Source: an uncultured Selenomonas sp. (GTDB lineage Bacteria; Bacillota; Negativicutes; Selenomonadales; Selenomonadaceae). Taken from it: 15,160 bases of DNA. Of the stretch, positions 6,710-13,437 are shown piece after piece. The position numbers were made by a program, and so were the translations under genes. Under the pieces are notes generated by a model. That model was given only the letters and a program-made list of their open reading frames with translations, was not told the origin of the DNA and searched no databases. Where the stretch lies: assembly GCA_947097535.1 (NCBI GenBank), contig CAMURM010000007.1:1-15160 (forward strand), given 5' to 3'. The number at the start of each line of letters is the position of its first letter. The first letter of the stretch is position 1.

Positions 6710-7176
6710 AGATGCCTGCCTTCCGTGCGCACGCGCCCCGCCTCATCGATGATGACATCGAGCGAGTAGTGCGGCGACTGCAGCTCGACAGTGTGCCCCA
6801 GGGCGCTCACGCCGCCCGGATCCCCCGACGAATGGAAGTAATAGATCGCCGCCCGCTGCGCGCTCATCGCGCTCGGCACGGCATAGACATCGGGGGGAAA
6901 CGCATGCACAAGCTGCTTGCCCGGCGTACCTGGCAGGACGAAATAATAGCCGTGCGCTTCCACGACGAGCTTCGGGCGCTCCTGCCAGCCGCCCTCCTCA
7001 TCGACCGTGCGCGAGACTTCCTGCAGATAGCGGAAATCGCTCGCCAGAAGCGCCGCCTCGCTCTCCAAACGCCGCCGCTCCGTCACGCGCAGGACGGGCA
7101 GGGAGAGGGCGGCAACGAGCGCCAGAATGCAGCAGACCGTGAGCATTTCCAACAGCGTGAAGCCTTCCTCTTTCAT
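6706..7176 (-). CDS. FimT/GspH-like minor pilin
   Basis: This 156-aa prepilin has a classic short leader MKEEG|FTLLEML, with Glu at +5, and a hydrophobic helix to about residue 27. The soluble domain has the extended beta pattern of GspH/FimT (FYFVLPG- and IYYFHSSGDPGG-like stretches) and ends in YSLDVIIDEAGRV, where GspH/FimT proteins typically end in an I.I...GRV strand. FimT/U proteins are the core minor pilin of the tip complex. The frame stays open 65 codons upstream, but that part is the out-of-frame 3' end of the peptidase gene. The ATG at 7176 has GGAGGG 8 bases upstream and overlaps the peptidase stop as ATGA. Confidence 0.78.
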   Translation of the reverse strand: MKEEGFTLLEMLTVCCILALVAALSLPVLRVTERRRLESEAALLASDFRYLQEVSRTVDEEGGWQERPKLVVEAHGYYFVLPGTPGKQLVHAFPPDVYAVPSAMSAQRAAIYYFHSSGDPGGVSALGHTVELQSPHYSLDVIIDEAGRVRTEGRHL

Positions 7177-7742
7177 CGCCAAAGCCCTCCGTAAAAAGCG
7201 AGCAATTCGTCGGCAAACAGCAGTGCGCCCAGAGCGCCGAAGGCAAGGAACGGCGCGAAGGCGATGCGCGCGTCCCGCTGCCTTCCCAAAAGAAGCAGGC
7301 AGGAAGCGACGATGCCGCCGCTCAAAAAGGCGAGAAAGAGCGCGACCACGACGCCCTCCACGCCGAGCCATAGCCCCAGCGCGAAGGCGAGTTTCACATC
7401 ACCGCCGCCCATGCCGCCGCCCGAAACGACGCGCAGCAAATAGAGGAAGCCGCCCGCGAGAAAAGCCGCGAGCAGGCAGCTCGCGGGCGGCATAGCGTCG
7501 AAAAGCGCGGCGAAGGAAATGCCCAGCACGGCGAACGGCAGGACGAGGCGGTCAAAGACCAGACCGTGGCGGACATCGAGCAGAGCGATGCGCCAGAGGA
7601 AGGCAAAGAAGATGCTCTGCCGGAAAAACTCCCAGCCGAAGCCGTGCGTGTGCCACAAAAAAGCCGTTGCGCCGAGAAGCCCCGAGGCAAAGAGCGCCTC
7701 CAGCGGCACGGGAAGCGGCTTGAGACGTTGGAAGCCCGCCAT
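7173..7742 (-). CDS. pilD: Prepilin peptidase lacking the methyltransferase domain
   Basis: This polytopic inner-membrane aspartyl protease cleaves prepilin leaders at the cytoplasmic face. The two catalytic aspartates are Asp56 in LLDVRHG, at the position of the first conserved FD.. motif, and Asp115 in GGGMGGGDVKL, the GxGD motif of the A24 family. About six hydrophobic segments fill the 189 residues. PilD enzymes are usually about 250-290 aa, with an N-terminal domain carrying two CXXC pairs that N-methylates the pilin. That domain is absent here, as in short TadV/CpaA- and archaeal-type peptidases. It sits between the major pilin gene (2-base gap) and the FimT-like gene (4-base overlap), so its substrates are encoded on both sides. 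Confidence 0.9.
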   Translation of the reverse strand: MAGFQRLKPLPVPLEALFASGLLGATAFLWHTHGFGWEFFRQSIFFAFLWRIALLDVRHGLVFDRLVLPFAVLGISFAALFDAMPPASCLLAAFLAGGFLYLLRVVSGGGMGGGDVKLAFALGLWLGVEGVVVALFLAFLSGGIVASCLLLLGRQRDARIAFAPFLAFGALGALLFADELLAFYGGLWR

Positions 7743-7744
7743 CG

Positions 7745-8218
7745 TCAGCCGCCCGCTTTTTCCTGTTGCTCCACCCTGCCGAACGCATTCAGCGGATGCG
7801 AATCAAGCGTCGCCTGCACCTCGCCATCGACCTCCTTCAGCTCGTAGCTCGTGCCCGCCTGCTTCGCGCCCGTTTCGTTGCGCAGGAAATATTTTCCTGA
7901 AGGCGGCTTCAAGGACTTGATGTCGACGATATAATCGCCAAGCTGATCGAGTTTCTTCGGGTCGACGCCCCTTTCCGCGCGATAGAGTGCCACCGCCGTG
8001 TTGAGCGTGCTGAGATCCGCCTGAATCTTCGACGTGTTCGCAAGTGCCATGGACTGCGAGAACTTCGGCACGGCGACGGCGGCGAGCACGCCGATGATGC
8101 AGATGACGAGGAGCATTTCCAACAGTGTGAAGCCGTCTTCCCCCAAGGCGCCGCGCCTTTTCCGTCCGCCCCCGCCATGACCTTCGGGCATTTTCTCCCG
8201 CCACAGATTCCCACACAT
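7745..8218 (-). CDS. pilA: Type IV major pilin (prepilin)
   Basis: This 157-aa prepilin has cleavage site GEDG|FTLLEM (Gly29 | Phe30), Glu34 at +5, and the helix LLVICIIGVLAAVAVPKFS, a near-perfect type IV pilin/ComGC signature. After the helix come an alpha-helical spine (about 55-80) and a small C-terminal domain with no cysteines, so no disulphide-bounded D-region. The leader is unusually long and Gly/Arg-rich for a type IVa pilin (29 residues against 6-10). The ATG at 8218 is nevertheless supported by GGAGGG 7 bases upstream; the internal ATG at 8191 would give a leader of 20. Its place next to the peptidase and before the minor pilins makes it the main structural subunit, though a ComGC-like competence pseudopilin is possible. 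Confidence 0.9.
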   Translation of the reverse strand: MCGNLWREKMPEGHGGGGRKRRGALGEDGFTLLEMLLVICIIGVLAAVAVPKFSQSMALANTSKIQADLSTLNTAVALYRAERGVDPKKLDQLGDYIVDIKSLKPPSGKYFLRNETGAKQAGTSYELKEVDGEVQATLDSHPLNAFGRVEQQEKAGG

Positions 8219-8233
8219 AAAATTTCCCTCCCA

Positions 8234-9430
8234 TCAATAGCCATACGAACCGATCATTTCCAAAAGCGGCAGTGCGACCGAAAGGACGATCAGCGAGACG
8301 ACCGCCCCCAGAGAGAGCACGAGCAGCGGTTCCAGCATAGCCTCCATGCGCTCGGCGCGCATCTCGCCCGCAAAGCGGCAGAAAGCCGCCGCTTTTTCAA
8401 GCATAGCCGCCAGCTCCCCCGTATGCTCTCCCGTGCGCAGAAGCTCCAGGACGAGCGGCGGCAAAGTGCCGCTCGCCGCGAGTGCCGCAGAGAGCGTACT
8501 GCCGCGCTCGACCTCGCGCTTCACGCGCGAAAACATGGCGGCGAGGAAGCTGTTCTGCAGCACGCCTTCCGAGATGGCCAGCGCCTCGTGGAGCGCACTG
8601 CCGCTCTCCATGAGGACGGCCAGCGCCTCGAAGAGCGTCATGAGCTCCAAGGCGAGGCGCAGTCTGCCGAAAAGCGGCAGGCGCAGCAAGAGGCGGTCAG
8701 CGAAGAAGCGCAGCCGCCTCTCGCGATAGAGCAGGGCGAGCACAAGAGGCAGAAAGAGCAGCGCCGCAAAAAGCGCGATGCCGTGCGCCTCGAAGGCGCC
8801 GCCGAGCCACAGCACGAAGCGCGTCGGCAGCGGCAGCTCCACGGCGAGCCCGTCGAGCATGTGCACGAAGCTCGGCAGCACGAAGAGCAGGATGAACGAC
8901 ATGGCGACGAGCGCCGCGAGCGCGAGCAGCGACGGATAAAGAAGCGCCGTCTGCAGCTTCTCGCGCACGCGCCAGCTACGCTCCTCCTTGTCGGCAAGGC
9001 GCTTCAAAATCGGCTCCAGACTGCCGCCCGCCTCGCCCGCCCGGATGAGGGCAGCGACCGTCGGGGAAAAGACCTCGGCGTGGCGCGCCATCGCCGCGGC
9101 AAGCGTCGAGCCCTGCGCCATGCGCTGCGCCATATCCGAAAGCATCGCACGCCTCTTCGGCGAAGCACCCGCCGCGAGAAGCTGCAGGCTCTCGCTCGCC
9201 GCCAGCCCCGCCGCCAGCATCAGCGCCAGCTCGCGGCAAAAGAACATGCAGTATTTGCGATCCGCCGCGCGCCGAAAAGCGAGGTGCAGCTGACGCTTTC
9301 GCCGCAGCGCCAGCGCGAAGAGCCCGTGCGCCTGTATGCGCCGCGCCGCCTCCGCACGCGAAGCGGCTTCGACCTCGCCGCGCCGCAGCTCGCCCGCCGC
9401 CGTCCGCGCCGTATAGGAAAAAGACGCCAC
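8234..9430 (-). CDS. pilC: Type IV pilus platform protein PilC (GspF family)
   Basis: This 398-aa polytopic inner-membrane protein is the platform on which PilB and PilT act. Two tandem T2SSF domains are visible (about 60-185 and 262-390), each with the repeated motif: AGEAGGSLEPIL at 131-142 and TGEHTGELAAML at 333-344. Transmembrane helices are at about 163-189, 216-236 and 364-392. The length is normal for the family. Translation starts at a GTG (9430) after a G-rich Shine-Dalgarno sequence. It lies 35 bases after pilT and 15 bases before the major pilin gene. The sequence is strongly Ala/Leu/Arg-rich, in keeping with the GC-rich background. There is no sign of disruption. Confidence 0.95.
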   Translation of the reverse strand: MASFSYTARTAAGELRRGEVEAASRAEAARRIQAHGLFALALRRKRQLHLAFRRAADRKYCMFFCRELALMLAAGLAASESLQLLAAGASPKRRAMLSDMAQRMAQGSTLAAAMARHAEVFSPTVAALIRAGEAGGSLEPILKRLADKEERSWRVREKLQTALLYPSLLALAALVAMSFILLFVLPSFVHMLDGLAVELPLPTRFVLWLGGAFEAHGIALFAALLFLPLVLALLYRERRLRFFADRLLLRLPLFGRLRLALELMTLFEALAVLMESGSALHEALAISEGVLQNSFLAAMFSRVKREVERGSTLSAALAASGTLPPLVLELLRTGEHTGELAAMLEKAAAFCRFAGEMRAERMEAMLEPLLVLSLGAVVSLIVLSVALPLLEMIGSYGY

Positions 9431-9465
9431 GCTGCCACCCCCTTCGCCCGAGATTCGCGACTTGC

Positions 9466-10524
9466 CTAGAGCGGCTGCCCCTCCGCGAGAACGCCGCCGC
9501 AGTCGGCGAGAGCCTTATCCCTGACCTCGCGCGTAATCTTTCGTGCGCCGAACAGCGCCTCGACGGACTGTGCCATCGTCTGCATGCCCGCTGCCGCACC
9601 CGCGAGGATGGCGCCCCGGAGCTGTGCGACCTTGCCCGTGCGGATGAGGCTGCGCACGGCGGGCACGGCGACGAGCGCTTCGGCGGCGAGCACGCGCCCG
9701 CCCGCCGCTGCCCGCAGGAGGCGCTGCGAGAAGACGGCGCGCAGCACGAGCGCGAGCTGGCTGCGCAGCTGCTGCTCCTCGCCGGGGAACATTCCTTCGA
9801 TGCGAAGCACCGCCTCCGCCGCGTCCTTCGTATGCAAGGTCGCGAGCACGAGCGCGCCCGCTTCCGCCGCCTGCAGGGCGATGCGCACCGTCTGCGGCTC
9901 GCGCATCTCGCCGACGAAGATCACGTCGGGGTCCTCGCGCAAAGCGTCCCGCAGCCCTGCCGGAAACGACGGAAAATCCCTGCCGAGCGCCCGCTGACTG
10001 ATGAAGCAGCGCTTCGGCAAAAACGTGTACTCGACGGGATCTTCGAGCGTGACGATGTGCGCGGCGCGCCTCGCGTTCATCTCCTCCAAAAACGCGGCGA
10101 GCGTCGTCGACTTGCCCGAGCCCGTGCGCCCGCCGACGAGGATCAGCCCGTCGCGCGCCGCAAGGAGTGAAGAGAGCACGGCGGGCGCGCCGAGGCTTGC
10201 AAGGGGCGGCACCTCGCGCGGCAGGAGTCGCAGTGCGAGCGCCCGGGAGCCATTCATGCGGTACGCATGCGCGCGGCAACGCCTCTCTTCGAGTGTGAGG
10301 GAAAAATCCAAACTCCCCTCCTGGCGCAGGCGCACGCGCTCCTCCTCCGTCAAGACGTGCGAAAGGGCCTCCGCCATCTCCGCCTCCGTCAAAGGCGCCT
10401 CCGAAAGCGGCATCATCTCGCCGTCGAGCCGCAAAAACGGGCGCTGATTCACCGCGAGATGCACGTCCGACGCCCCGCGCGCAAAGCCAGCGGCGAGGAT
10501 GCGCAGGAGCCTAGACGCTGCCAT
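9466..10524 (-). CDS. pilT: Pilus retraction ATPase PilT
   Basis: This 352-aa hexameric ATPase powers pilus retraction at the cytoplasmic face. Motifs are GASDVHL (17-23), Walker A GRTGSGKST (132-140), the Asp box EDPVEY (161-166), Walker B with the retraction-type GEMR (205-208) and the His box TLHT (229-232). The C-terminal AGMQTMAQS and the absence of a zinc tetracysteine set it apart from PilB. The frame is open 30 codons further upstream, but the ATG at 10524 has GGAGG 8 bases before it and starts where PilT proteins start. It overlaps the end of pilB by 14 bases. Presence of pilT argues for a true retractile pilus rather than a simple type II secretion system. Confidence 0.95.
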   Translation of the reverse strand: MAASRLLRILAAGFARGASDVHLAVNQRPFLRLDGEMMPLSEAPLTEAEMAEALSHVLTEEERVRLRQEGSLDFSLTLEERRCRAHAYRMNGSRALALRLLPREVPPLASLGAPAVLSSLLAARDGLILVGGRTGSGKSTTLAAFLEEMNARRAAHIVTLEDPVEYTFLPKRCFISQRALGRDFPSFPAGLRDALREDPDVIFVGEMREPQTVRIALQAAEAGALVLATLHTKDAAEAVLRIEGMFPGEEQQLRSQLALVLRAVFSQRLLRAAAGGRVLAAEALVAVPAVRSLIRTGKVAQLRGAILAGAAAGMQTMAQSVEALFGARKITREVRDKALADCGGVLAEGQPL

Positions 10525-11872
10525 ACGACCGTCCTCCGCCGCTTGCCGCCGCCCCCACGGTACACGGCTCTGCCATATCGACTGCCCCAAGCTCCGGCGC
10601 ACCATCCGCGCCATAGAGCACGCGCGCCACCTCTGCGAGCGTCGTCAAGCCCTGCCGCGCCTTTTCGACGCCGTCCTCGCGCAGCGTCTTCATGCCCTGC
10701 CGGCTGGCGAGCGCGCGCAGCTCAGCGAGCCCCGCGCGCTGCAAAACCGCTTGCTGCAGGGGCACATCGAAGACGAGCAGCTCGTGCAGCGCCAAACGCC
10801 CCAAGAATCCCGTGCCGCTGCAGGCCGCACAGCCCACGGGCCGCCAAAGCTGCACGCTGCCCGCCTGCCCGCACTCCGTCCACGCAGGCAGCGCCTCTTC
10901 TGACAGTGCGCGGCAGTGCGGGCAGAGGCGGCGCACGAGGCGCTGGGCGACGATGCCCGCGAGCGCTGCCGCAAGGAGGTACGGCTCCACCCCCATGTCG
11001 AGCAGGCGCACGACGGCGCCGACCGCCTCCTTCGTATGGAGCGTGGAAAAGAGCAAATGACCCGTCAAGGCCGCGCGCACCGCCATCGCCGCCGTTTCCG
11101 CGTCACGAATCTCGCCGAGCACGATCTCATCGATATCCGAGCGCAGCATGGCGCGAAGCCCCGCGGCATACGTCATACCCGTCTTTTTATTCACCTGTAT
11201 CTGATTGATGCCCTCGATGCGGTATTCGGGCGGATCCTCGATCGTCACGATGTTGTGCGCGGGCGTATTGATCTCGGACAGCGCCGCATAGAGCGTCGTC
11301 GTCTTGCCCGAATTCACCGGCCCTGCGATCAGAACCATGCCGCCGGGCATGTGGCAGAAGCGGCGAAAAAGCGCCTCGTTGCGCGCAGAAAAGCCGAGAT
11401 TCTCTATGGCAAGGAGCTCATGCGAGCGGTTCAGAATGCGAAGCACCGCCTTTTCTCCCGCCAGAAGCGGCAAGGTCGCCAGCCTGAGATCGACGGCGCC
11501 GCCCCCAGGCGCCTTGTAGGAAATGCGCCCATCCTGCGCTGTGCGGCGCTCCACGCTCTCAAGATGCGCCATGACCTTCAGGCGCGCAAGCAAAAACGCA
11601 TGAACCTCCCGCGGGAGCAATCCATGCGTTTCCAATAAACTTCCATCAACACGGTAACGGATGCGGACAGCGTCCCGATATGGCTCGATATGGATGTCGC
11701 TCGCCCGCAGTCCCAGAGCCTCCGCGATCATGCGATCGATGAACTCCACGACGGGCACGCGCCCCGGATCGCCCGGCGTGAGCAAAGCATGATCCGCGCC
11801 TTTTCCGCGCACGCTCTGCACCAGGCGATTGAGCAGCATCTGATACGAATCCTCTGCATACCTTTGCATCAT
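10511..11872 (-). CDS. pilB: Pilus extension ATPase PilB (GspE family), short form
   Basis: This 453-aa ATPase drives pilin polymerisation. Motifs are ASDIHIEP (57-64), the P-loop at 184-191 (GPVNSGKT), the Asp box EDPPEY (212-217), Walker B with GEIRD (253-257), the His box TLHT (277-280) and the zinc tetracysteine Cys317, Cys320, Cys348, Cys351, which marks the extension ATPases. It lacks the N-terminal MshEN/T2SSE_N domain of full-length PilB (about 560 aa). The P-loop has VN where TG is usual, the Asp box has a second Pro, and the usual DPD before Walker B reads DID. The essential Lys190 and Thr191 are kept. Tandem ATGs (11872, 11869) follow GGAGG. It is the first pilus gene, 91 bases after aroE. 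Confidence 0.93.
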   Translation of the reverse strand: MMQRYAEDSYQMLLNRLVQSVRGKGADHALLTPGDPGRVPVVEFIDRMIAEALGLRASDIHIEPYRDAVRIRYRVDGSLLETHGLLPREVHAFLLARLKVMAHLESVERRTAQDGRISYKAPGGGAVDLRLATLPLLAGEKAVLRILNRSHELLAIENLGFSARNEALFRRFCHMPGGMVLIAGPVNSGKTTTLYAALSEINTPAHNIVTIEDPPEYRIEGINQIQVNKKTGMTYAAGLRAMLRSDIDEIVLGEIRDAETAAMAVRAALTGHLLFSTLHTKEAVGAVVRLLDMGVEPYLLAAALAGIVAQRLVRRLCPHCRALSEEALPAWTECGQAGSVQLWRPVGCAACSGTGFLGRLALHELLVFDVPLQQAVLQRAGLAELRALASRQGMKTLREDGVEKARQGLTTLAEVARVLYGADGAPELGAVDMAEPCTVGAAASGGGRSYGSV

Positions 11873-11963
11873 AGAGCCTCCAAAAGACTTCCTGTTGAAA
11901 CATCTTGCTTCGGCTTTCGTGCTGACTTTCGTTTCCTTAATTCATTTGTCTTGCTTTTATGAC

Positions 11964-12827
11964 TTACTTCTCTCTTTCTGCGAGCGCCGCGCGCAAGGCA
12001 CTCATCATCACGGCGAAATCGGGCTTCACGCCCGTCCATAGGGTGAACGCCGCCGCCCCCTGCCCCACGAGCATCGCCTCGCCGTTGAGCGTCGGGCAGC
12101 CGAGCGCTGCTGCGCGCGCCAAGAACTCCGTCTGCTGCGGCGTATAGATGATGTCGTAGAAAAACGTCCGTGCGCGCACCGCTTCCCACGGCACGGGAGG
12201 CATCGCCTTCGTCTGCGGCGCCATGCCGAGCGGCGTCGTATTGACGACGAGCGCCGCTTCCTCGACGGCTGCGGCGAACGCCTTCTCGTGCCAATCGAAA
12301 ACGCGAACCTCGCCGTACTGCCCAAACTCCTGCACTAAAGGGCGCGCCTTCTCGCAGTTTCGCACGCCGAGCGTGACGCTCACCGCACCCGCCTGCAGCA
12401 GCCCGTAGATCGCAGCGCGCGCCGCACCGCCCGCACCGAGGAGCACGACAGCCTTTCCCTGCGGTGAAAAATCACGCGCTTCGAGCGCATCGAGGAAGCC
12501 CTCGACATCGGTGTTGAAGCCCTTGAGCCGGCCCGCCTCCTGCACGACCGTATTGACGGCGCCGATGGCGCGCGCCGCCTCGGACACTTCGTCCAAAAGC
12601 GGCAAAATCGCCGCCTTGTGCGGAATCGTCACATTGAAGCCGCGAAAGCCCAGAGCTCGCAGACCGCGTACAGCATCGCCGAGCGCCTCCGGCGAAACGG
12701 GCAGCGCGACGTAGGCAAAGTCCAACCCAGCCGCACAAAGCGCGGCATTCTGCATCGCCGGTGAAAGCGAATGCTCGATCGGCGAGCCGATGACCGCGAG
12801 ATTCTTTGTCTTCCCTGTAAACATCAT
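11964..12827 (-). CDS. aroE: Shikimate dehydrogenase
   Basis: AroE reduces 3-dehydroshikimate to shikimate with NADPH. The 287-aa enzyme shows the shikimate-binding GSPIEHSLSPAMQN (14-27), NVTIPHK with catalytic Lys71, NTD with Asp107 (105-107), the Rossmann glycine loop GAGGAARAA (131-139), NTTPLGM near the middle of the NADP domain and GQGAAAFTLWTG near the C-terminus. The reading frame extends to a GTG at 12857, but AAGGAG lies 6 bases before the ATG at 12827, so that start (or the adjacent ATG at 12824) is preferred. It is the first gene of the predicted transcript that continues into the pilus operon. The other shikimate genes in this window are beyond the pilus genes. Confidence 0.97.
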   Translation of the reverse strand: MMFTGKTKNLAVIGSPIEHSLSPAMQNAALCAAGLDFAYVALPVSPEALGDAVRGLRALGFRGFNVTIPHKAAILPLLDEVSEAARAIGAVNTVVQEAGRLKGFNTDVEGFLDALEARDFSPQGKAVVLLGAGGAARAAIYGLLQAGAVSVTLGVRNCEKARPLVQEFGQYGEVRVFDWHEKAFAAAVEEAALVVNTTPLGMAPQTKAMPPVPWEAVRARTFFYDIIYTPQQTEFLARAAALGCPTLNGEAMLVGQGAAAFTLWTGVKPDFAVMMSALRAALAEREK

Positions 12828-12971
12828 TACATTCTCCTTATATTGTAGCAAGCGCACCCTTCTTCCACAATAGGGGATTTGCCCTAAAATTTAGAAAACA
12901 TCCTTTCTTTTGAGCATGCCTTTCTCCTCTTTGTAATTCATCTCAGCACAGCATAATCTTTTCCATATTGT
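12828..12971. other. AT-richer spacer between the accessory unit and aroE
   Basis: The 144 bases between the small acidic gene and aroE hold the predicted aroE promoter and otherwise AT-rich sequence. I see no reading frame with a ribosome binding site, no RNA gene and no clear terminator after the acidic gene, so read-through into aroE is possible. Confidence 0.5.
12842..12870 (-). promoter_or_regulatory. Probable sigma-A promoter before aroE and the pilus operon
   Basis: On the minus strand TTGTGG (12865-12870), a 17-base spacer and TACAAT (12842-12847) form a good sigma-A promoter, with 5 of 6 matches in the -10 box. The predicted transcription start is about 12834-12836. That falls inside the AAGGAG ribosome binding site (12834-12839) and leaves a leader of only about 8 bases. 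Either the transcript is nearly leaderless or a different upstream promoter is the main one. Confidence 0.6.
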
Positions 12972-13391
12972 TCAAGTCTCATCATAATATTCCATTGCCC
13001 ATACCTTGTACTTCTCAAAACGTGGCAGAAGCGCCTCTTCGATCTGTAATGAATCAAAGGATTCGCCGTGAGAGAAGTATATATCGGCCAAACTTTCCTG
13101 TATGACTTGGTTGTCACCCTCGGCGCGCAGGAGATCGTTGATGGTTTGGTTGACCGTCGTACAAAGAAGCCCGAGGCGGTTTTCATGCTCCACGAGATCA
13201 AAAGAGGGAATCAAGTATTCTGTCGTCCCTTCGATGTGCAGGGGCTCGCATACATAAATCTTTGCGGTCAAAGGATTCATGCTGCCGCTCCAAAGCCCCA
13301 AATAATCCGCAGCCGTATCATAGGCGAGGATGCAGGGCGCGCCCTTCAAGAGATCGCGCAGATAGTCGTTGTAGCTGTATATGCTGCTCAT
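12972..13391 (-). CDS. Small acidic partner of HipA-like kinase, AbiEi-antitoxin-like pattern
   Basis: I do not firmly recognise this 139-aa protein. It is rich in Asp and Glu and has no signal peptide or membrane helix. The order of motifs is YNDYLRDLL (7-15), an alanine-rich ILAYDTAADYLGLWSG (21-36), a beta segment KIYVCEP, and then LLCTTVNQTINDLLR followed by a helical tail. This resembles the C-terminal domain of AbiEi-type antitoxins (AA..LGL, then vT...rTi.DLl), but the N-terminal winged helix is missing. The ATG at 13391 has AAGGAG 6 bases upstream; a GTG at 13448 is in frame and would overlap the kinase gene by 11 bases. It follows the HipA-like kinase by 46 bases and looks co-transcribed. 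It could be the antitoxin of that kinase, which is inference from context. Confidence 0.6.
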   Translation of the reverse strand: MSSIYSYNDYLRDLLKGAPCILAYDTAADYLGLWSGSMNPLTAKIYVCEPLHIEGTTEYLIPSFDLVEHENRLGLLCTTVNQTINDLLRAEGDNQVIQESLADIYFSHGESFDSLQIEEALLPRFEKYKVWAMEYYDET

Positions 13392-13405
13392 CGGCTGCTC
13401 CTTTC

Positions 13406-13423
13406 CGGCCGTTTCAGCGGCCG
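13406..13423 (-). repeat. GC hairpin before the acidic partner gene
   Basis: CGGCCG (13406-13411) and CGGCCG (13418-13423) form a 6-bp all-GC stem with a 6-base loop. The stem ends 2 bases before the AAGGAG ribosome binding site of the small acidic gene. There is no T-tract, so it is not a terminator. It may protect the mRNA end or set the ratio between kinase and partner. Confidence 0.5.
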
Positions 13424-13437
13424 AAGCCACGGCTTTC

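Noticed and set aside
7177..7371. 65-codon N-terminal extension of the FimT-like pilin
   Set aside because: The extension is Arg-rich out-of-frame sequence of the peptidase gene; the ATG at 7176 with GGAGGG and the short prepilin leader is clearly the start.
8177..9469. Open frame of 430 codons on the plus strand opposite pilC
   Set aside because: Its Arg/Glu/Gln/His-rich product mirrors the Ala/Leu-rich pilC on the other strand; no recognisable domain.
10525..10614. 30-codon N-terminal extension of PilT
   Set aside because: It overlaps the end of pilB out of frame, and the internal ATG has GGAGG and starts where PilT proteins normally start.
9466..11872. Reading the cluster as a type II secretion system
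   Set aside because: A PilT retraction ATPase, PilM/PilN/PilO-like parts and fimT-pilV-pilW-pilX order favour a type IV pilus; no GspC, GspD or GspM gene set is seen.
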